Shown: one piece after another, positions 1 through 8,062 of the stretch
Numbering within the stretch: position 1 is the first letter of the stretch
How the letters are laid out: every line of letters begins with the position of its first letter
Origin: Caulobacter vibrioides
Lineage (GTDB): Bacteria; Pseudomonadota; Alphaproteobacteria; Caulobacterales; Caulobacteraceae
Direction: 5' to 3'
Length of the DNA stretch: 64,000 nt
Assembly (NCBI GenBank): GCA_001449105.1
Contig: LNIY01000001.1
Location: 62,001 to 126,000, forward strand
Notes under the pieces: generated by a model
What the model was told of the DNA's origin: nothing
The model's input: only the letters and a program-made list of their open reading frames with translations
The model's database searches: none
Program-made: the position numbers and the translations under genes

Positions 1-1
1 C

Positions 2-598
2 GGTATCTGCAACACGCCGGCCTGGCGGGTGGCGCAGCTCCAGTCGATCGCCGACCTGCGCGGCTGGGCGCCGCTGGTGGCCCTGCAGATCGAGTACAGC
101 CTGGTCGAACGCACCGTCGAGCACGAGCTGATGCCGATGGCGCGCGAACTGGGCCTGGGCGTCATGCCATGGTCCCCGCTGGGCGGCGGCATCCTGACGG
201 GCAAGTACCGTCGCGAGGACTTGTCGGACGACAACGGCTCCGACGTCGCGGCCGACCGCAAGGGCGTGATCGCCTCCACCGGCCACCTCAATCAGCGTTC
301 GCTCGACATCGCCGACGTCGTCGGTGAGGTCGCCGCGGAACTTGGGGCGTCGCGCTCGCAGGTGGCCATCGCCTGGACCCTGGCCAATCCCGCCGTCGTC
401 TCGCCGATCATGGGCGCGCGCACGCTGGAGCAGGCGCAGGACAACTTCAGCGCCCTGGACGTGTCCCTAGACGCGAGCCAGTTGGCCCGACTGGACGCGG
501 CGAGCGCGCCGACGCCGATCTTCCCCGACCGCTTCATCGGCCGTCCCATGGCTCAGCAACTGATCTTCGGCGCCTCGACGCTGCAGGCCCGACGCTGA
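2..598 (+). CDS. Aldo/keto reductase, 5' end outside the window
   Basis: This is the C-terminal part of an NADPH-dependent aldo/keto reductase (TIM-barrel oxidoreductase of carbonyl compounds). The reading frame is open to the window edge, so the first residues seen are not the start; a GTG at 29 is internal. About 198 residues remain. Visible family features are the SLVERTVEHEL segment, the PWSPLGGG stretch followed by LTGKYR that is typical of the YajO/YghZ-like branch, and a late segment with AIAWTLANPAV and PIMGARTLEQ, which forms the cofactor-binding helices. The catalytic Asp, Tyr, Lys and His lie upstream of the window. The next gene follows after 24 bp on the same strand and may be co-transcribed. 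Substrate cannot be told from the sequence. Confidence 0.9.
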   Translation, partial: GICNTPAWRVAQLQSIADLRGWAPLVALQIEYSLVERTVEHELMPMARELGLGVMPWSPLGGGILTGKYRREDLSDDNGSDVAADRKGVIASTGHLNQRSLDIADVVGEVAAELGASRSQVAIAWTLANPAVVSPIMGARTLEQAQDNFSALDVSLDASQLARLDAASAPTPIFPDRFIGRPMAQQLIFGASTLQARR

Positions 599-622
599 AA
601 CCTCAGCAGAAAGGAGCCGGCC

Positions 623-880
623 ATGACGCCACAGACAGCTGCACAGCACCCCTATGTCGGCATGTGGGTCACCGCTGACGGTCGCATCCGCCAGGAACTG
701 CTCGCCAACGGCCGCTACGATGAAGCGCGCGGGGCCAGGAAGAGCGCCTATCGCGGGCGATACGAAGTCGACGCCAACCACATCGACTACTGGGACGACA
801 CCGGGTTCACGGCCGATGGCGAGTTCGTCACCCCAGACGAGCTTCACCATGGCGGAATGATCTTCTTCCGGCAACGCTAG
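623..880 (+). CDS. Atu4866-like small protein
   Basis: The 85-residue product matches my recollection of the Atu4866 family of small beta-rich alphaproteobacterial proteins: HPYVGMWVTADGRIR near the N-terminus, then GRYDEARG, a YRGRYEV strand and a DYWDDTGFTADGEF strand ending in GGMIFFRQR. A good ribosome site (AAAGGAG) lies 8 bp before the ATG. No signal peptide or membrane segment is present, so it is probably cytoplasmic. It lies 24 bp after an aldo/keto reductase and before an SDR, a setting in which this family is often found. No enzymatic activity can be assigned. Confidence 0.8.
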   Translation: MTPQTAAQHPYVGMWVTADGRIRQELLANGRYDEARGARKSAYRGRYEVDANHIDYWDDTGFTADGEFVTPDELHHGGMIFFRQR

Positions 881-1023
881 TCGCCCTCGCCGGGCCAACG
901 CCCGGCCGCCTCCTCAACATCCAACCAATCCGAACCTCAAGCCCCGGCTTGCCGGGATCGCTGGCGCACGCCTCCAGGCTGGCGATCCCCTTCTTTTCTG
1001 GAGCGCGATCAAGGAGAGATAAG

Positions 1024-1905
1024 ATGAAGACGGTTATCATCTCAGGCGCTGGAACGGGCATGGGCCTGCTCACCGCCCAAACCCTCATCCGCCAGGGCTA
1101 CGCGGTCTATGCCGGCGTGCGCGATCCCAACGGGCGCAGTCTGGCCCGTCGCGAGGCGCTGGAAACCTACGCCCAGGACCATGGCGGCTATGTCCGCGTG
1201 GTCGACCTGGACATTCACAGCGAGGCCTCCTGCCAGGCCGCCGTCGATCAGGTCGTCGCCGACCATGGCCGCCTGGACATCGTCATCCACAATGCGGCCC
1301 ACCTCTTCATAGGCGTCTACGAGGGCTTCACGCCCGAGCAGCTGACCGACTGCCTCAACACCAATGTCGTGGGCGCCCACAGGCTCAACCGCGCCGCCCT
1401 GCCCCAGCTGCGCAAGCAGGGCGACGGCGTCTTGCTCTATGTCGGCAGCACGATCACCCGCATCGTCACGCCGTTCGTGGGGCCCTACATCACCGGCAAG
1501 TACGCGCTGGACGCCCTGGCTGAGGTCACGGCCTACGAGATCAACCGCTTCGGCGTCGAAACGGTGATCGTCATGCCGGGCATCTTCCCGGACGGCACCG
1601 CACATTTCCAGTCAGCCGTCCATCCGGGCGACCAGGACGTCGTCGAGGGCTATAAGCGGTTCAAGGACGACTTCGACAACATCGGGCCGGGCCTGCGCGC
1701 GCTCCTGGCCGGCGCCGACGCGCCCGTCCAGGGCGTCGCCGACGAGATCGCCCGGGTGCTGGCGATCCCCAAGGGCGAAAAGCCCATGCGCACCGTCATC
1801 GACTATTCGGACTACGGCGCTCCGCTGGTCAACGACGTGGTCGAGGCGCAAACCGCGCGTGTCTTCGGGATGATGGGCTACGAGCACCTGCTGAAGGTCT
1901 CCTAG
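1024..1905 (+). CDS. Short-chain dehydrogenase/reductase
   Basis: A 293-residue NAD(P)-dependent SDR. The N-terminal Rossmann motif is GAGTGMG at about residues 8-14, the structural NAA motif follows near residue 91, and the catalytic Ser (VGSTITR) and YITGK (Tyr-x3-Lys) are present. I chose the ATG at 1024 because GGAGAG lies just before it; the frame is open 75 bp further upstream but lacks coding character. It is longer than the usual 250 residues because of a C-terminal extension also seen in SDRs acting on bulky substrates. It is convergent with the LysR and monooxygenase genes, separated by a GC-rich hairpin. Substrate unknown. Confidence 0.92.
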   Translation: MKTVIISGAGTGMGLLTAQTLIRQGYAVYAGVRDPNGRSLARREALETYAQDHGGYVRVVDLDIHSEASCQAAVDQVVADHGRLDIVIHNAAHLFIGVYEGFTPEQLTDCLNTNVVGAHRLNRAALPQLRKQGDGVLLYVGSTITRIVTPFVGPYITGKYALDALAEVTAYEINRFGVETVIVMPGIFPDGTAHFQSAVHPGDQDVVEGYKRFKDDFDNIGPGLRALLAGADAPVQGVADEIARVLAIPKGEKPMRTVIDYSDYGAPLVNDVVEAQTARVFGMMGYEHLLKVS

Positions 1906-1909
1906 CGCC

Positions 1910-1940
1910 GGGCGGCGGCTGCACGAGCCGCCGCTCGCCC
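1910..1940. terminator. GC-rich hairpin between convergent genes
   Basis: The arms GGGCGGCGGCT and AGCCGCCG(CT)CGCCC pair across a short loop between the ends of the SDR and LysR genes. There is no clear T run, so it could act as a bidirectional but imperfect terminator. Confidence 0.45.
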
Positions 1941-2011
1941 AGCGGGCCGCTTTCCCCGCCGACGGCAACGGCCGCGGTAGAGGAAGGCGGCTCCTCTGCA
2001 TTTCGCGAGCA

Positions 2012-2902
2012 TCACTTCCAGCGCCGAACGTGCTCCACCAGCGCTCGAAGCTTGGGCGCGAGGTTCCGGCGATTGGGGTAGTAGAGATAGAAGCCGGCGA
2101 AGCGCGGGCAGAAGTCCTCGAGAAGCGGCACCAGCTCGCCCCGCTCGATAGAGGGGCGGAAGCACTCCTCCATCCCGAAGTTGATCCCGGCGCCGGCCAC
2201 CGCCAACTTGACCATCAACGCCATGTCGTTGGTGGTGATCTCCGGCTCGACCGAGACACTGAACTCCTTGCCGCCCTCGGCGAACTCCCAGCGGTAGGGC
2301 GCCGACTTCGGCGTTGGCCGCCAGCCGATGCACCGGTGCGCCGCCAGGTCGCGAGGATGGGCAGGCGCCCCGAAGCGATCCCGGTAGGAGGGCGCGCATA
2401 CGGCAAGCTGGCGCTCCTCGCTGGCGACCGCAATGGCGATCATGTCGTGCTCGATCACCTCGCCCAAGCGGACCCCGGCGTCATAGCCCTCCGCGACGAT
2501 GTCGAACTCCTCGTCGGTCACGTTGACGTCCAGCTGCACGTCGGGATGGGCGCTGGCGAAGCTGGCCAGGAACGGTCCCGAAAGAAAGCGTTCGGCGATC
2601 GAGGAAACGGCCAGGCGCAATTGCCCACGCGGTCGCTCATCGAGGCTGCCCGCCGCCTCCACGGCCGCGTGCATTTCGGCGAGTGAAGGCGCGACCTGCC
2701 TATAGAGACGCTCACCTTCTTCGGTCAGGCTGACGCTACGGGTCGTGCGTCGAACCAGAGCGATCCCCAGCGTCTCTTCCAAGCGGCTCATGGTCTGGCT
2801 GACCGCCGAGCGCGTGACGCCGAGACGGTCGGCCGCCGCGCGAAAGCTGCGCTCCTCGGCGACGAGCGCGAAGACAGAAAGGGCGTTGAGATCAGGCTGC
2901 AT
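2012..2902 (-). CDS. LysR-family transcriptional regulator
   Basis: A 296-residue LysR regulator. The N-terminal winged helix runs from MQPDLNALSVF through RSFRAAADRLGVTRSAVSQ to the wing ending in LVRRTTRSVSLTEEG (residues 1-65), followed by the linker helix and the effector-binding periplasmic-type fold. The ATG at 2902 gives the standard LysR N-terminus; upstream codons in the frame do not look coding. It lies 56 bp downstream of a flavin monooxygenase on the same strand, so the two may be co-transcribed, and it probably controls that gene or the convergent SDR. The inducer cannot be deduced. Confidence 0.93.
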   Translation of the reverse strand: MQPDLNALSVFALVAEERSFRAAADRLGVTRSAVSQTMSRLEETLGIALVRRTTRSVSLTEEGERLYRQVAPSLAEMHAAVEAAGSLDERPRGQLRLAVSSIAERFLSGPFLASFASAHPDVQLDVNVTDEEFDIVAEGYDAGVRLGEVIEHDMIAIAVASEERQLAVCAPSYRDRFGAPAHPRDLAAHRCIGWRPTPKSAPYRWEFAEGGKEFSVSVEPEITTNDMALMVKLAVAGAGINFGMEECFRPSIERGELVPLLEDFCPRFAGFYLYYPNRRNLAPKLRALVEHVRRWK

Positions 2903-2958
2903 GGCTTGGGGTTTCAGCTTGCGACACGAATTCGACCTCAGCTTCGTCCAACAGCCTC

Positions 2959-4581
2959 TCAGCTGACCGGACAACCACCTGCCTGCTTTACGGGCCTGCG
3001 TCCTCCCTCTGCAACCGTTCCGAGCTCGTGTCGCCGGCTGGACGGCTCCGCGCCGCCCCATCGGATCAGCGCCTGAAGCAGACCTTCAGCATACCCGTCT
3101 TCGTCGCTCGCCCAAGCGACGAAACCGTCCGGTCGGACCAGCACGGCGCTCAGGCCCAATCGGTCCTCAGGCTCGCCGGCGACATAGGACAACCGCCCCA
3201 GCCAGGGGGCGACGAGCGCCGCGAGCGGGGCTCCGGGGGCGAAGTCGAGCAGCAGCGCCCTGCCCTCGCGTAAGCGTACGCCGGCCGATGGTCCGCTGGT
3301 GAAAGCGAAATCCGGGACGCTGCGGCCGACCAGCGGATGGCCGCCGCCGAGATCGTAGCGGAGCGACAGGTTCCAAATCTTCTCGGCAAAGTATGTCGCG
3401 CCGTCGCCGGTGGCGATCAGATCACGGACGATGGTCTCCAGCGCGCGCGCGCTTGGGGTGGGCCGCATCAGGGCGACCTGGGCGCGCGACCAGTCGAGGA
3501 TGCGGGCGCCCTCCGGCCGGCGCTCGACGCCATAGCTGTCGAGCAGGTCGATAGTCGCTTCGCCGCGAATGACGGCGGCGAGCTTCCACCCCAAGTTCAG
3601 CGCGTCGCCGAGGCCGAGGTTGAGCCCCTGGCCGCCGAGGGGCGAATGGATGTGCGCCGCGTCGCCAGCCAACAATACCCGTCCCCGTCGGTAGTCCGTG
3701 GCCTGGAAGGCGCGGTCGGTCCAAGTGGTGGCGAGGTTCAGCGCAGTGAGGGTGACGTCGGCGCCCGACACGCGGCGTAGTACGCTCTGAACATGGTCCA
3801 ACGTCAGCGCCTGGGTCCTGTGCGCCGCGCCGCCGTCGAAGTCGACCATCGCGATCACGCCAGGCCGAGCATAGGTGTACATGCCGGTCGCGGTGTAGTT
3901 GCGCCCGGGCAAGAGCGCGTCCGGATCGGCCAGGACCGCGTCGACCGAATAGCCGGTGAACTCCGGGTCGGTGCCGACGAATGCGAAGCCGCCAGCCTTG
4001 CGCACGGCGCTGCGCCCGCCGTCGCATCCGACCAGCCAGAGGGCGGAAAGCCGCTCGTCGCCGGCCTGGATCACCACGCCGCCCCTTGACGCATCGAAGT
4101 GTTCGACACGGGAGCCGCGGCGGATATCGGCGCCCATGGCGACGGCCCACTCGGCCAGAACGGCCTCCAGCGACTGCATGTCCACGGGCATGCTTACGCC
4201 CGCCGGGCTGGGGAGGCGGAACGGCAGGCACGCGGCGTCGATGTCCTCGTGAAAGAACTGTATGCCGGCGAAATGACCGGCGGGACGGCGCGGCTGCTGC
4301 ATCCAGTGAGGGGCGGCCATCGTCTCGCCGGCGGATCGCTTGGACAACTGGGCGGCTTTGACCGCGTCCAGCAAGCCGCGGCGATGCAGCGCCTCGAGGG
4401 TGGGAGCCGAGAGGCCGCGTATGCCGAAGGGCGGCCCCTTCAGCGCAGAGCGCGGATCGGCGGCCTGTTCGAGCACCGCCACCGAGACGCCCGCGAGTCT
4501 GAGTTCGCAGGCAAGAAAGAGCCCGACCGGGCCCGCGCCGACGATGACGACGTCATGGGTGAGAGAGGGATGGATAGGCAT
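2959..4581 (-). CDS. FAD-dependent monooxygenase, PheA/TfdB type
   Basis: A 540-residue class A flavoprotein monooxygenase that would hydroxylate an aromatic or polyketide-like substrate with NAD(P)H and oxygen. The GAGPVGLFLA dinucleotide-binding motif is at residues 15-24, the DG-type motif LVGCDGGRSAVR is near residue 180, and the GD motif GRVLLAGDAAHIHSP with GGQGLNLGLGDA lies near residues 300-330. The C-terminal thioredoxin-like domain typical of phenol hydroxylases follows. The ATG at 4581 puts the Rossmann motif at the expected distance. The LysR gene just downstream is a likely regulator. No substrate can be named. Confidence 0.92.
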   Translation of the reverse strand: MPIHPSLTHDVVIVGAGPVGLFLACELRLAGVSVAVLEQAADPRSALKGPPFGIRGLSAPTLEALHRRGLLDAVKAAQLSKRSAGETMAAPHWMQQPRRPAGHFAGIQFFHEDIDAACLPFRLPSPAGVSMPVDMQSLEAVLAEWAVAMGADIRRGSRVEHFDASRGGVVIQAGDERLSALWLVGCDGGRSAVRKAGGFAFVGTDPEFTGYSVDAVLADPDALLPGRNYTATGMYTYARPGVIAMVDFDGGAAHRTQALTLDHVQSVLRRVSGADVTLTALNLATTWTDRAFQATDYRRGRVLLAGDAAHIHSPLGGQGLNLGLGDALNLGWKLAAVIRGEATIDLLDSYGVERRPEGARILDWSRAQVALMRPTPSARALETIVRDLIATGDGATYFAEKIWNLSLRYDLGGGHPLVGRSVPDFAFTSGPSAGVRLREGRALLLDFAPGAPLAALVAPWLGRLSYVAGEPEDRLGLSAVLVRPDGFVAWASDEDGYAEGLLQALIRWGGAEPSSRRHELGTVAEGGRRPVKQAGGCPVS

Positions 4582-4981
4582 GAGTGCTCCGTGGTCGATG
4601 GTGTTCGACCGGAGCGTTCCTCGAACAAGGACGCCCGGACGAACGACGGGCGCTCGGTTGAGCGTCCGGGGTTCGCCGTGGGAGTCCAGGCGCGAAGCCA
4701 AAGACCAGAGCTTTCGTTACCGAAAGGGCTTGGGCTGACCAGACCAAGCCTGCCTTTTCCGACGCTGCCTCAATATCTGAAAGGCCACGATCCTTCAATC
4801 ACGGGCAAAGGCCGCAGATCAGAACTAGGAGGGCCTCATCTGTGTCGCCCGGTCGGGCAGCGCCATTTGCTGACATCGGCGCCTTCCCACATTCCGGGCA
4901 TTCAATGGATTATACCAAATGCGCGCCCCTCCGACGCTCCGCTGGGTCTGCTCCTGTGCGATCGGCGGACGGACGTGAGCG
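4582..4981. other. Intergenic stretch without a convincing gene
   Basis: The 400 bp upstream of the monooxygenase hold the promoter region of that gene and the 20-bp dispersed repeat described separately. Open frames here do not show family similarity and are in poor codon context. Confidence 0.5.
4861..4880 (+). repeat. Dispersed repeat, copy 1
   Basis: The 20-mer CGCCATTTGCTGACATCGGC matches positions 16536-16555 at 18 of 20 bases, and both copies are followed by a CGCCTTC-like segment. Both lie in intergenic DNA. Only two copies are visible, so this may be part of a larger family of intergenic repeats in the genome. Confidence 0.5.
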
Positions 4982-5158
4982 TCACGATTGCCCGCCGGTG
5001 AGCGGATTGGCGGTCGAGCCTCCATGGCGACCGCTCAGGCGCTCCAGTTCCTGTTGCATGCGCAGGACCTGACCGCCAAGGCTGGTGACGTCGTTCTGCA
5101 GTTGGGCGTTCCGTTGCTTGAGATAGGCGTTCTCGCGACGCATCCAGGAACAGGACAT
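4982..5158 (-). CDS. Small coiled-coil protein (58 aa)
   Basis: A 58-codon frame begins at ATG 5158 (or at ATG 5143 for 53 residues) and ends at TGA 4984. The product contains RRENAYLKQRNAQLQ followed by a heptad-like stretch to MQQELERLSGR, a short parallel coiled coil, then a flexible Gly/Ser/Asn tail. Third codon positions are strongly G or C, as in real genes here. A TGA directly precedes the upstream ATG, so the frame cannot extend. I have a vague recollection of similar short proteins in Caulobacteraceae but cannot name a family. It could instead be the 3' remnant of a longer gene. It is in line with DoxX further upstream. Confidence 0.45.
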   Translation of the reverse strand: MSCSWMRRENAYLKQRNAQLQNDVTSLGGQVLRMQQELERLSGRHGGSTANPLTGGQS

Positions 5159-5281
5159 TCAGCGCATCAGGCACAAGGGCGAGATCGATCCTTTGCGCAA
5201 GTCGGCGCCGTTCGCTTTTGGCGCTCGCCGACATATTGCTGGATAACCAAAGGCCAGGAGCCGCCTGTCCAGTCGACTGGT

Positions 5282-5701
5282 CTATTGATCTTCCTTCAAA
5301 ATCGCCGGATGCGCCGCCGCGGCGAGAGCGTAGGGCGACGGCGCTTGGCGCGCGTCGTTCTGCGTTGCGAAGGACGCAGCCAGCAGCGCCAAGCCAATGA
5401 CGGCGGGCGCCGCCCCCTTGAAGCTACGCACGCCCAGATGGGCCATTCCCGACAGGATCAGGTGATAAAACATACCGGCATAAGCCAGGTCGCTGAGCGG
5501 TACGCTGACACGCGTCAGGATGGCCGCCGGTCCGAGGATCTTCACCACGATCATCAGCGGGATCAGATGGGGGGCCTGATAGCCCAGATCGGCCTGCGCC
5601 TTTTGGACGAAGCCTTTCTTGGTCAGGTAGAGAAATGCAGATGACAGATACAGCGCCGAGAGGAGCGCGGTGCTGATCCAGTACGTATAGGTGGCGGCCA
5701 T
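5282..5701 (-). CDS. DoxX-like membrane protein
   Basis: A 139-residue integral membrane protein with four predicted helices: YWISTALLSALYLSSAFLYL, a second hydrophobic stretch from LIPLMIVVKILG, a third around LAYAGMFYHLILSG and a fourth around APAVIGLALLAASF. Family-typical features are the early YLTKKGFVQKAQADLGYQAPHLIPLM segment and the central AGMFYHL. I chose the inner ATG at 5701; an ATG at 5779 would add 26 polar residues without family character. The gene is divergent from an HxlR regulator, an arrangement common for DoxX/SDR genes induced by electrophiles or quinones. Likely membrane-associated redox role, unproven. Confidence 0.82.
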   Translation of the reverse strand: MAATYTYWISTALLSALYLSSAFLYLTKKGFVQKAQADLGYQAPHLIPLMIVVKILGPAAILTRVSVPLSDLAYAGMFYHLILSGMAHLGVRSFKGAAPAVIGLALLAASFATQNDARQAPSPYALAAAAHPAILKEDQ

Positions 5702-5868
5702 GAGGTGTTTCCCGTCGCCAATGTCTTGGCGCGATTTTTCGACAAAGCGTGCGCCTGGCAGTCCGGCTGATTGCGACATCGTTCAAGAGCTTGTATCGAA
5801 CCTGTCTGCTATGATGATCCGTCGCAAGTAGGATGAATTCGCGACAGCAAGTATGGAAATGCTGACGA

Positions 5869-6231
5869 ATGTCCGAGACTGTCGCCACCATGCAGGAGGA
5901 GATGCGCCGCGCCTTCGCGATGCTGTCGGGCAAGTGGAAGCTCGAGATCATGTGGCTGCTCAACCAGCGCATCCATCGCTTCGGCGAACTGCGCAAAGCC
6001 ATACCGGGGATCACCCAGCACATGCTCACCGCCCAACTGCGGGAGCTGGAAGCCGACGGCCTGGTCTCACGGACGGTCTTCGCGGAGGTGCCGCCCCGCG
6101 TCGAATACGAGATGACGGCCAAGGCACGCGCCCTGGGTCCCACGATGGAAGCCCTGACGGCATGGTGGCTGGAGTACGGCTCAAGCCTTCCCAAGAAGTC
6201 GGCCGGCCCAGGTCGCAGGAGCTCGACCTGA
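5869..6231 (+). CDS. HxlR-type winged-helix regulator
   Basis: A 120-residue HxlR-family regulator. The hallmark is LSGKWKLEIMWLL at about residues 19-31, followed by FGELRKAIPGITQHMLTAQLRELEADGLVSR and the wing FAEVPPRVEYEMTAKA. The Cys that usually precedes the GKW motif in redox-sensing members is absent here, so direct thiol sensing through that residue is unlikely. It is divergent from the DoxX gene, with 167 bp between them, and probably represses it and itself. Other close targets could be the MAPEG and SDR genes. Confidence 0.9.
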   Translation: MSETVATMQEEMRRAFAMLSGKWKLEIMWLLNQRIHRFGELRKAIPGITQHMLTAQLRELEADGLVSRTVFAEVPPRVEYEMTAKARALGPTMEALTAWWLEYGSSLPKKSAGPGRRSST

Positions 6232-6256
6232 CCGGAAGGCGCGTCCGAAAGCGGGA

Positions 6257-6634
6257 TCAGGGGGCGAAAAGAATAAGTCCGCCGCCGGCGAGCGCGCCGT
6301 AGGTCGCCAGGATGCCCAGCCCGCGGAGGACTGGGGTGTCCCTGTACATGCCGATGGCGTGCAGCAGCCGACCGACCGCAAGCGCTATTCCCAGCGAGAG
6401 GATGGCGACGGCAGGCAAGCCCTGCAGCTCCATCAGGGCCAGTACGATGATCCCGAGCGGCACATATTCGATGAAGTTCGCCTGGGCCCGGACACGGCGA
6501 CGCAAGCTTACGTCATCGCCTTCGCCAAGCAGGATCGTCGTCTTCACGCGACGCAGGGTCACCATGAGCGAAAGGCCGACCAGGGCCAACGCAAAGCCCC
6601 CCGCGAACAGGGATGTAATGGGCAGATCGGCCAT
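6257..6634 (-). CDS. MAPEG family membrane protein
   Basis: A 125-residue membrane protein of the MAPEG family (eicosanoid and glutathione metabolism related). The signature RRVRAQANFIEYVPLGIIVLALMEL occupies residues 46-70, with four hydrophobic helices in all and a short charged loop. Bacterial members are thought to conjugate or reduce lipophilic electrophiles with glutathione, but this is not shown for most. It follows the SDR gene by 65 bp on the same strand, consistent with a two-gene operon. Confidence 0.88.
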   Translation of the reverse strand: MADLPITSLFAGGFALALVGLSLMVTLRRVKTTILLGEGDDVSLRRRVRAQANFIEYVPLGIIVLALMELQGLPAVAILSLGIALAVGRLLHAIGMYRDTPVLRGLGILATYGALAGGGLILFAP

Positions 6635-6699
6635 GAGGCCTCCCGAATGTCAGAGGATGGGATGAGCGCAGCCCGACCTGTCGCCGGGCGGATCGCCCG

Positions 6700-7449
6700 T
6701 CAGCGCGCGCCGTCGATCATCGCCCCGCCGTCGGGTGACAGGCTGTAGCCGGTAATGAAGCGGGATTCGGCGCTGGCGAGGAACAGGACGACCGGCGCGA
6801 TATCGTCCTCGGGAGACCCCATCCGTTCCAGCGGGGACTGAACCCTCGGAACGCCCGTTTCGGGGATCTCTTCGAGCGTGTTTGCGATCGGCAGGATGTT
6901 GTTGACGGTGATCGCGTCCTTTCCCCACTCTCGTGCGGCGACGCGGGTCAGGGCCCGAACGGCTTCCTTGGCCATGGCATAGGGCGCGTAGCCCGCCATG
7001 CCGGTGACCCCGGCAATAGACGCCAGATTGATCACCCGCCCCCCGCCACTGGCTTTCAGGTGGGGATGACAGGCCTGCATCAGACGCAGGTAGGCGATCG
7101 GACCGACCTCGAAATTGCGCTGGAGTTGCTCGATGGCGAGGTCCGTCACCGGCGCCATCACGACGGAGGGATCGAACGCATTGTTCACCAGAATATCGAT
7201 CCGGCCAAAGGCGCTGGCGACCTGGTCGATGGCGGCGGCAATCTGAGCAGCATCGGAGATGTCGCAGACGACCCCGATCGCTTCTCCGCCCTTGGCCCCG
7301 ATGCCGGCGACGACCTCCTCGACGTTCTGCGGCGTGCGCGACACCACGGCGACCTTGGCGCCTTCGGCCGCGAACCGTTGCGCCACGGCGCGGCCTATGC
7401 CCCGACCCGCCCCGGTCACAATGGCGACCTTTCCGTTCAGTCGTGTCAT
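6700..7449 (-). CDS. Short-chain dehydrogenase/reductase
   Basis: A 249-residue classical SDR of the FabG-like type. GAGRGIG is at residues 12-18, NNAF at about 89-92, and the catalytic Ser (LASIAG) with YAPYAMAK, where Tyr and Lys form the YxxxK motif. The C-terminus has the usual FITGYSLSPDGG cofactor and tetramer segment. GAGGAGAG lies 7 bp before ATG 7449, which decides the start. The first gene of a likely operon with the MAPEG gene. A palindrome 112 bp upstream may be an operator. Substrate unknown. Confidence 0.93.
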   Translation of the reverse strand: MTRLNGKVAIVTGAGRGIGRAVAQRFAAEGAKVAVVSRTPQNVEEVVAGIGAKGGEAIGVVCDISDAAQIAAAIDQVASAFGRIDILVNNAFDPSVVMAPVTDLAIEQLQRNFEVGPIAYLRLMQACHPHLKASGGGRVINLASIAGVTGMAGYAPYAMAKEAVRALTRVAAREWGKDAITVNNILPIANTLEEIPETGVPRVQSPLERMGSPEDDIAPVVLFLASAESRFITGYSLSPDGGAMIDGAR

Positions 7450-7560
7450 CGAACTCTCCTCTCGAACATCTGTGTTCGTTTTGCCGTCCGCGTTTGGACA
7501 CGCAGACCAGCTCGCTCGGAGAGATCGAAATGTAGACTTGGATCGATATGGGCAAGAAGG

Positions 7561-7592
7561 ATGAAATATCCACCCTAAGGATGACATTTCAT
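7561..7592. promoter_or_regulatory. Imperfect palindrome upstream of the SDR-MAPEG genes
   Basis: ATGAAAT...TCC pairs with GGA...ATTTCAT; the outer seven bases are perfectly inverted and the inner bases pair with a small offset. It lies 112 bp upstream of the SDR start in AT-richer DNA, a good place for a regulator such as the nearby HxlR protein. Confidence 0.4.
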
Positions 7593-8062
7593 ACTAATGG
7601 ACATCTCGGGGTTGGAATTTGGTCGGCGCGGCGGACGCCGACGTGAAGGATATATTTTCGCGAGGGTCAATGTATCGGCTCACCAGCCCTCCCCGGCATT
7701 CGCGAAGTCCGCTTTTCCGGCGGGGTCGCGCCATGAACGGACCCCAACGATCTGCCGAAAAGCTGACACTCGCGCGAGGCGCATATCGCAACGCCCGAGC
7801 CAGCCGATCACTGGTCGCAAGCAAACGGCTGTTTCTTGAGGGGGGCGTTACTTGCAACCGCATCAACAACACCGCGTCCCACAATCCTCGCCTCGACATG
7901 TGATGCGCAGCGGTGGTCGCCGCCCAACGGCCCTCCCGATACTCATCAGCCCCCACAAGCGCGCTCTGTACGCCCGATAGTTGGCCAAGCACTCTCGCCG
8001 CCACGTGGCACGCAAAGCCCAGAGCCGAGCTCGGCGCAGGACACAGGAGCCACGCAGCTCCG
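7593..8062. other. Intergenic stretch, no supported gene
   Basis: This 470-bp stretch has open frames on both strands but none has a recognisable domain, a good ribosome site and a matching codon pattern together. It separates the SDR-MAPEG unit from the VirJ-like gene. Confidence 0.5.

Noticed and set aside
4099-5001. Plus-strand frame of 300 codons over the start of the flavin monooxygenase
   Set aside because: Opposite to the Rossmann motif region; no family features.
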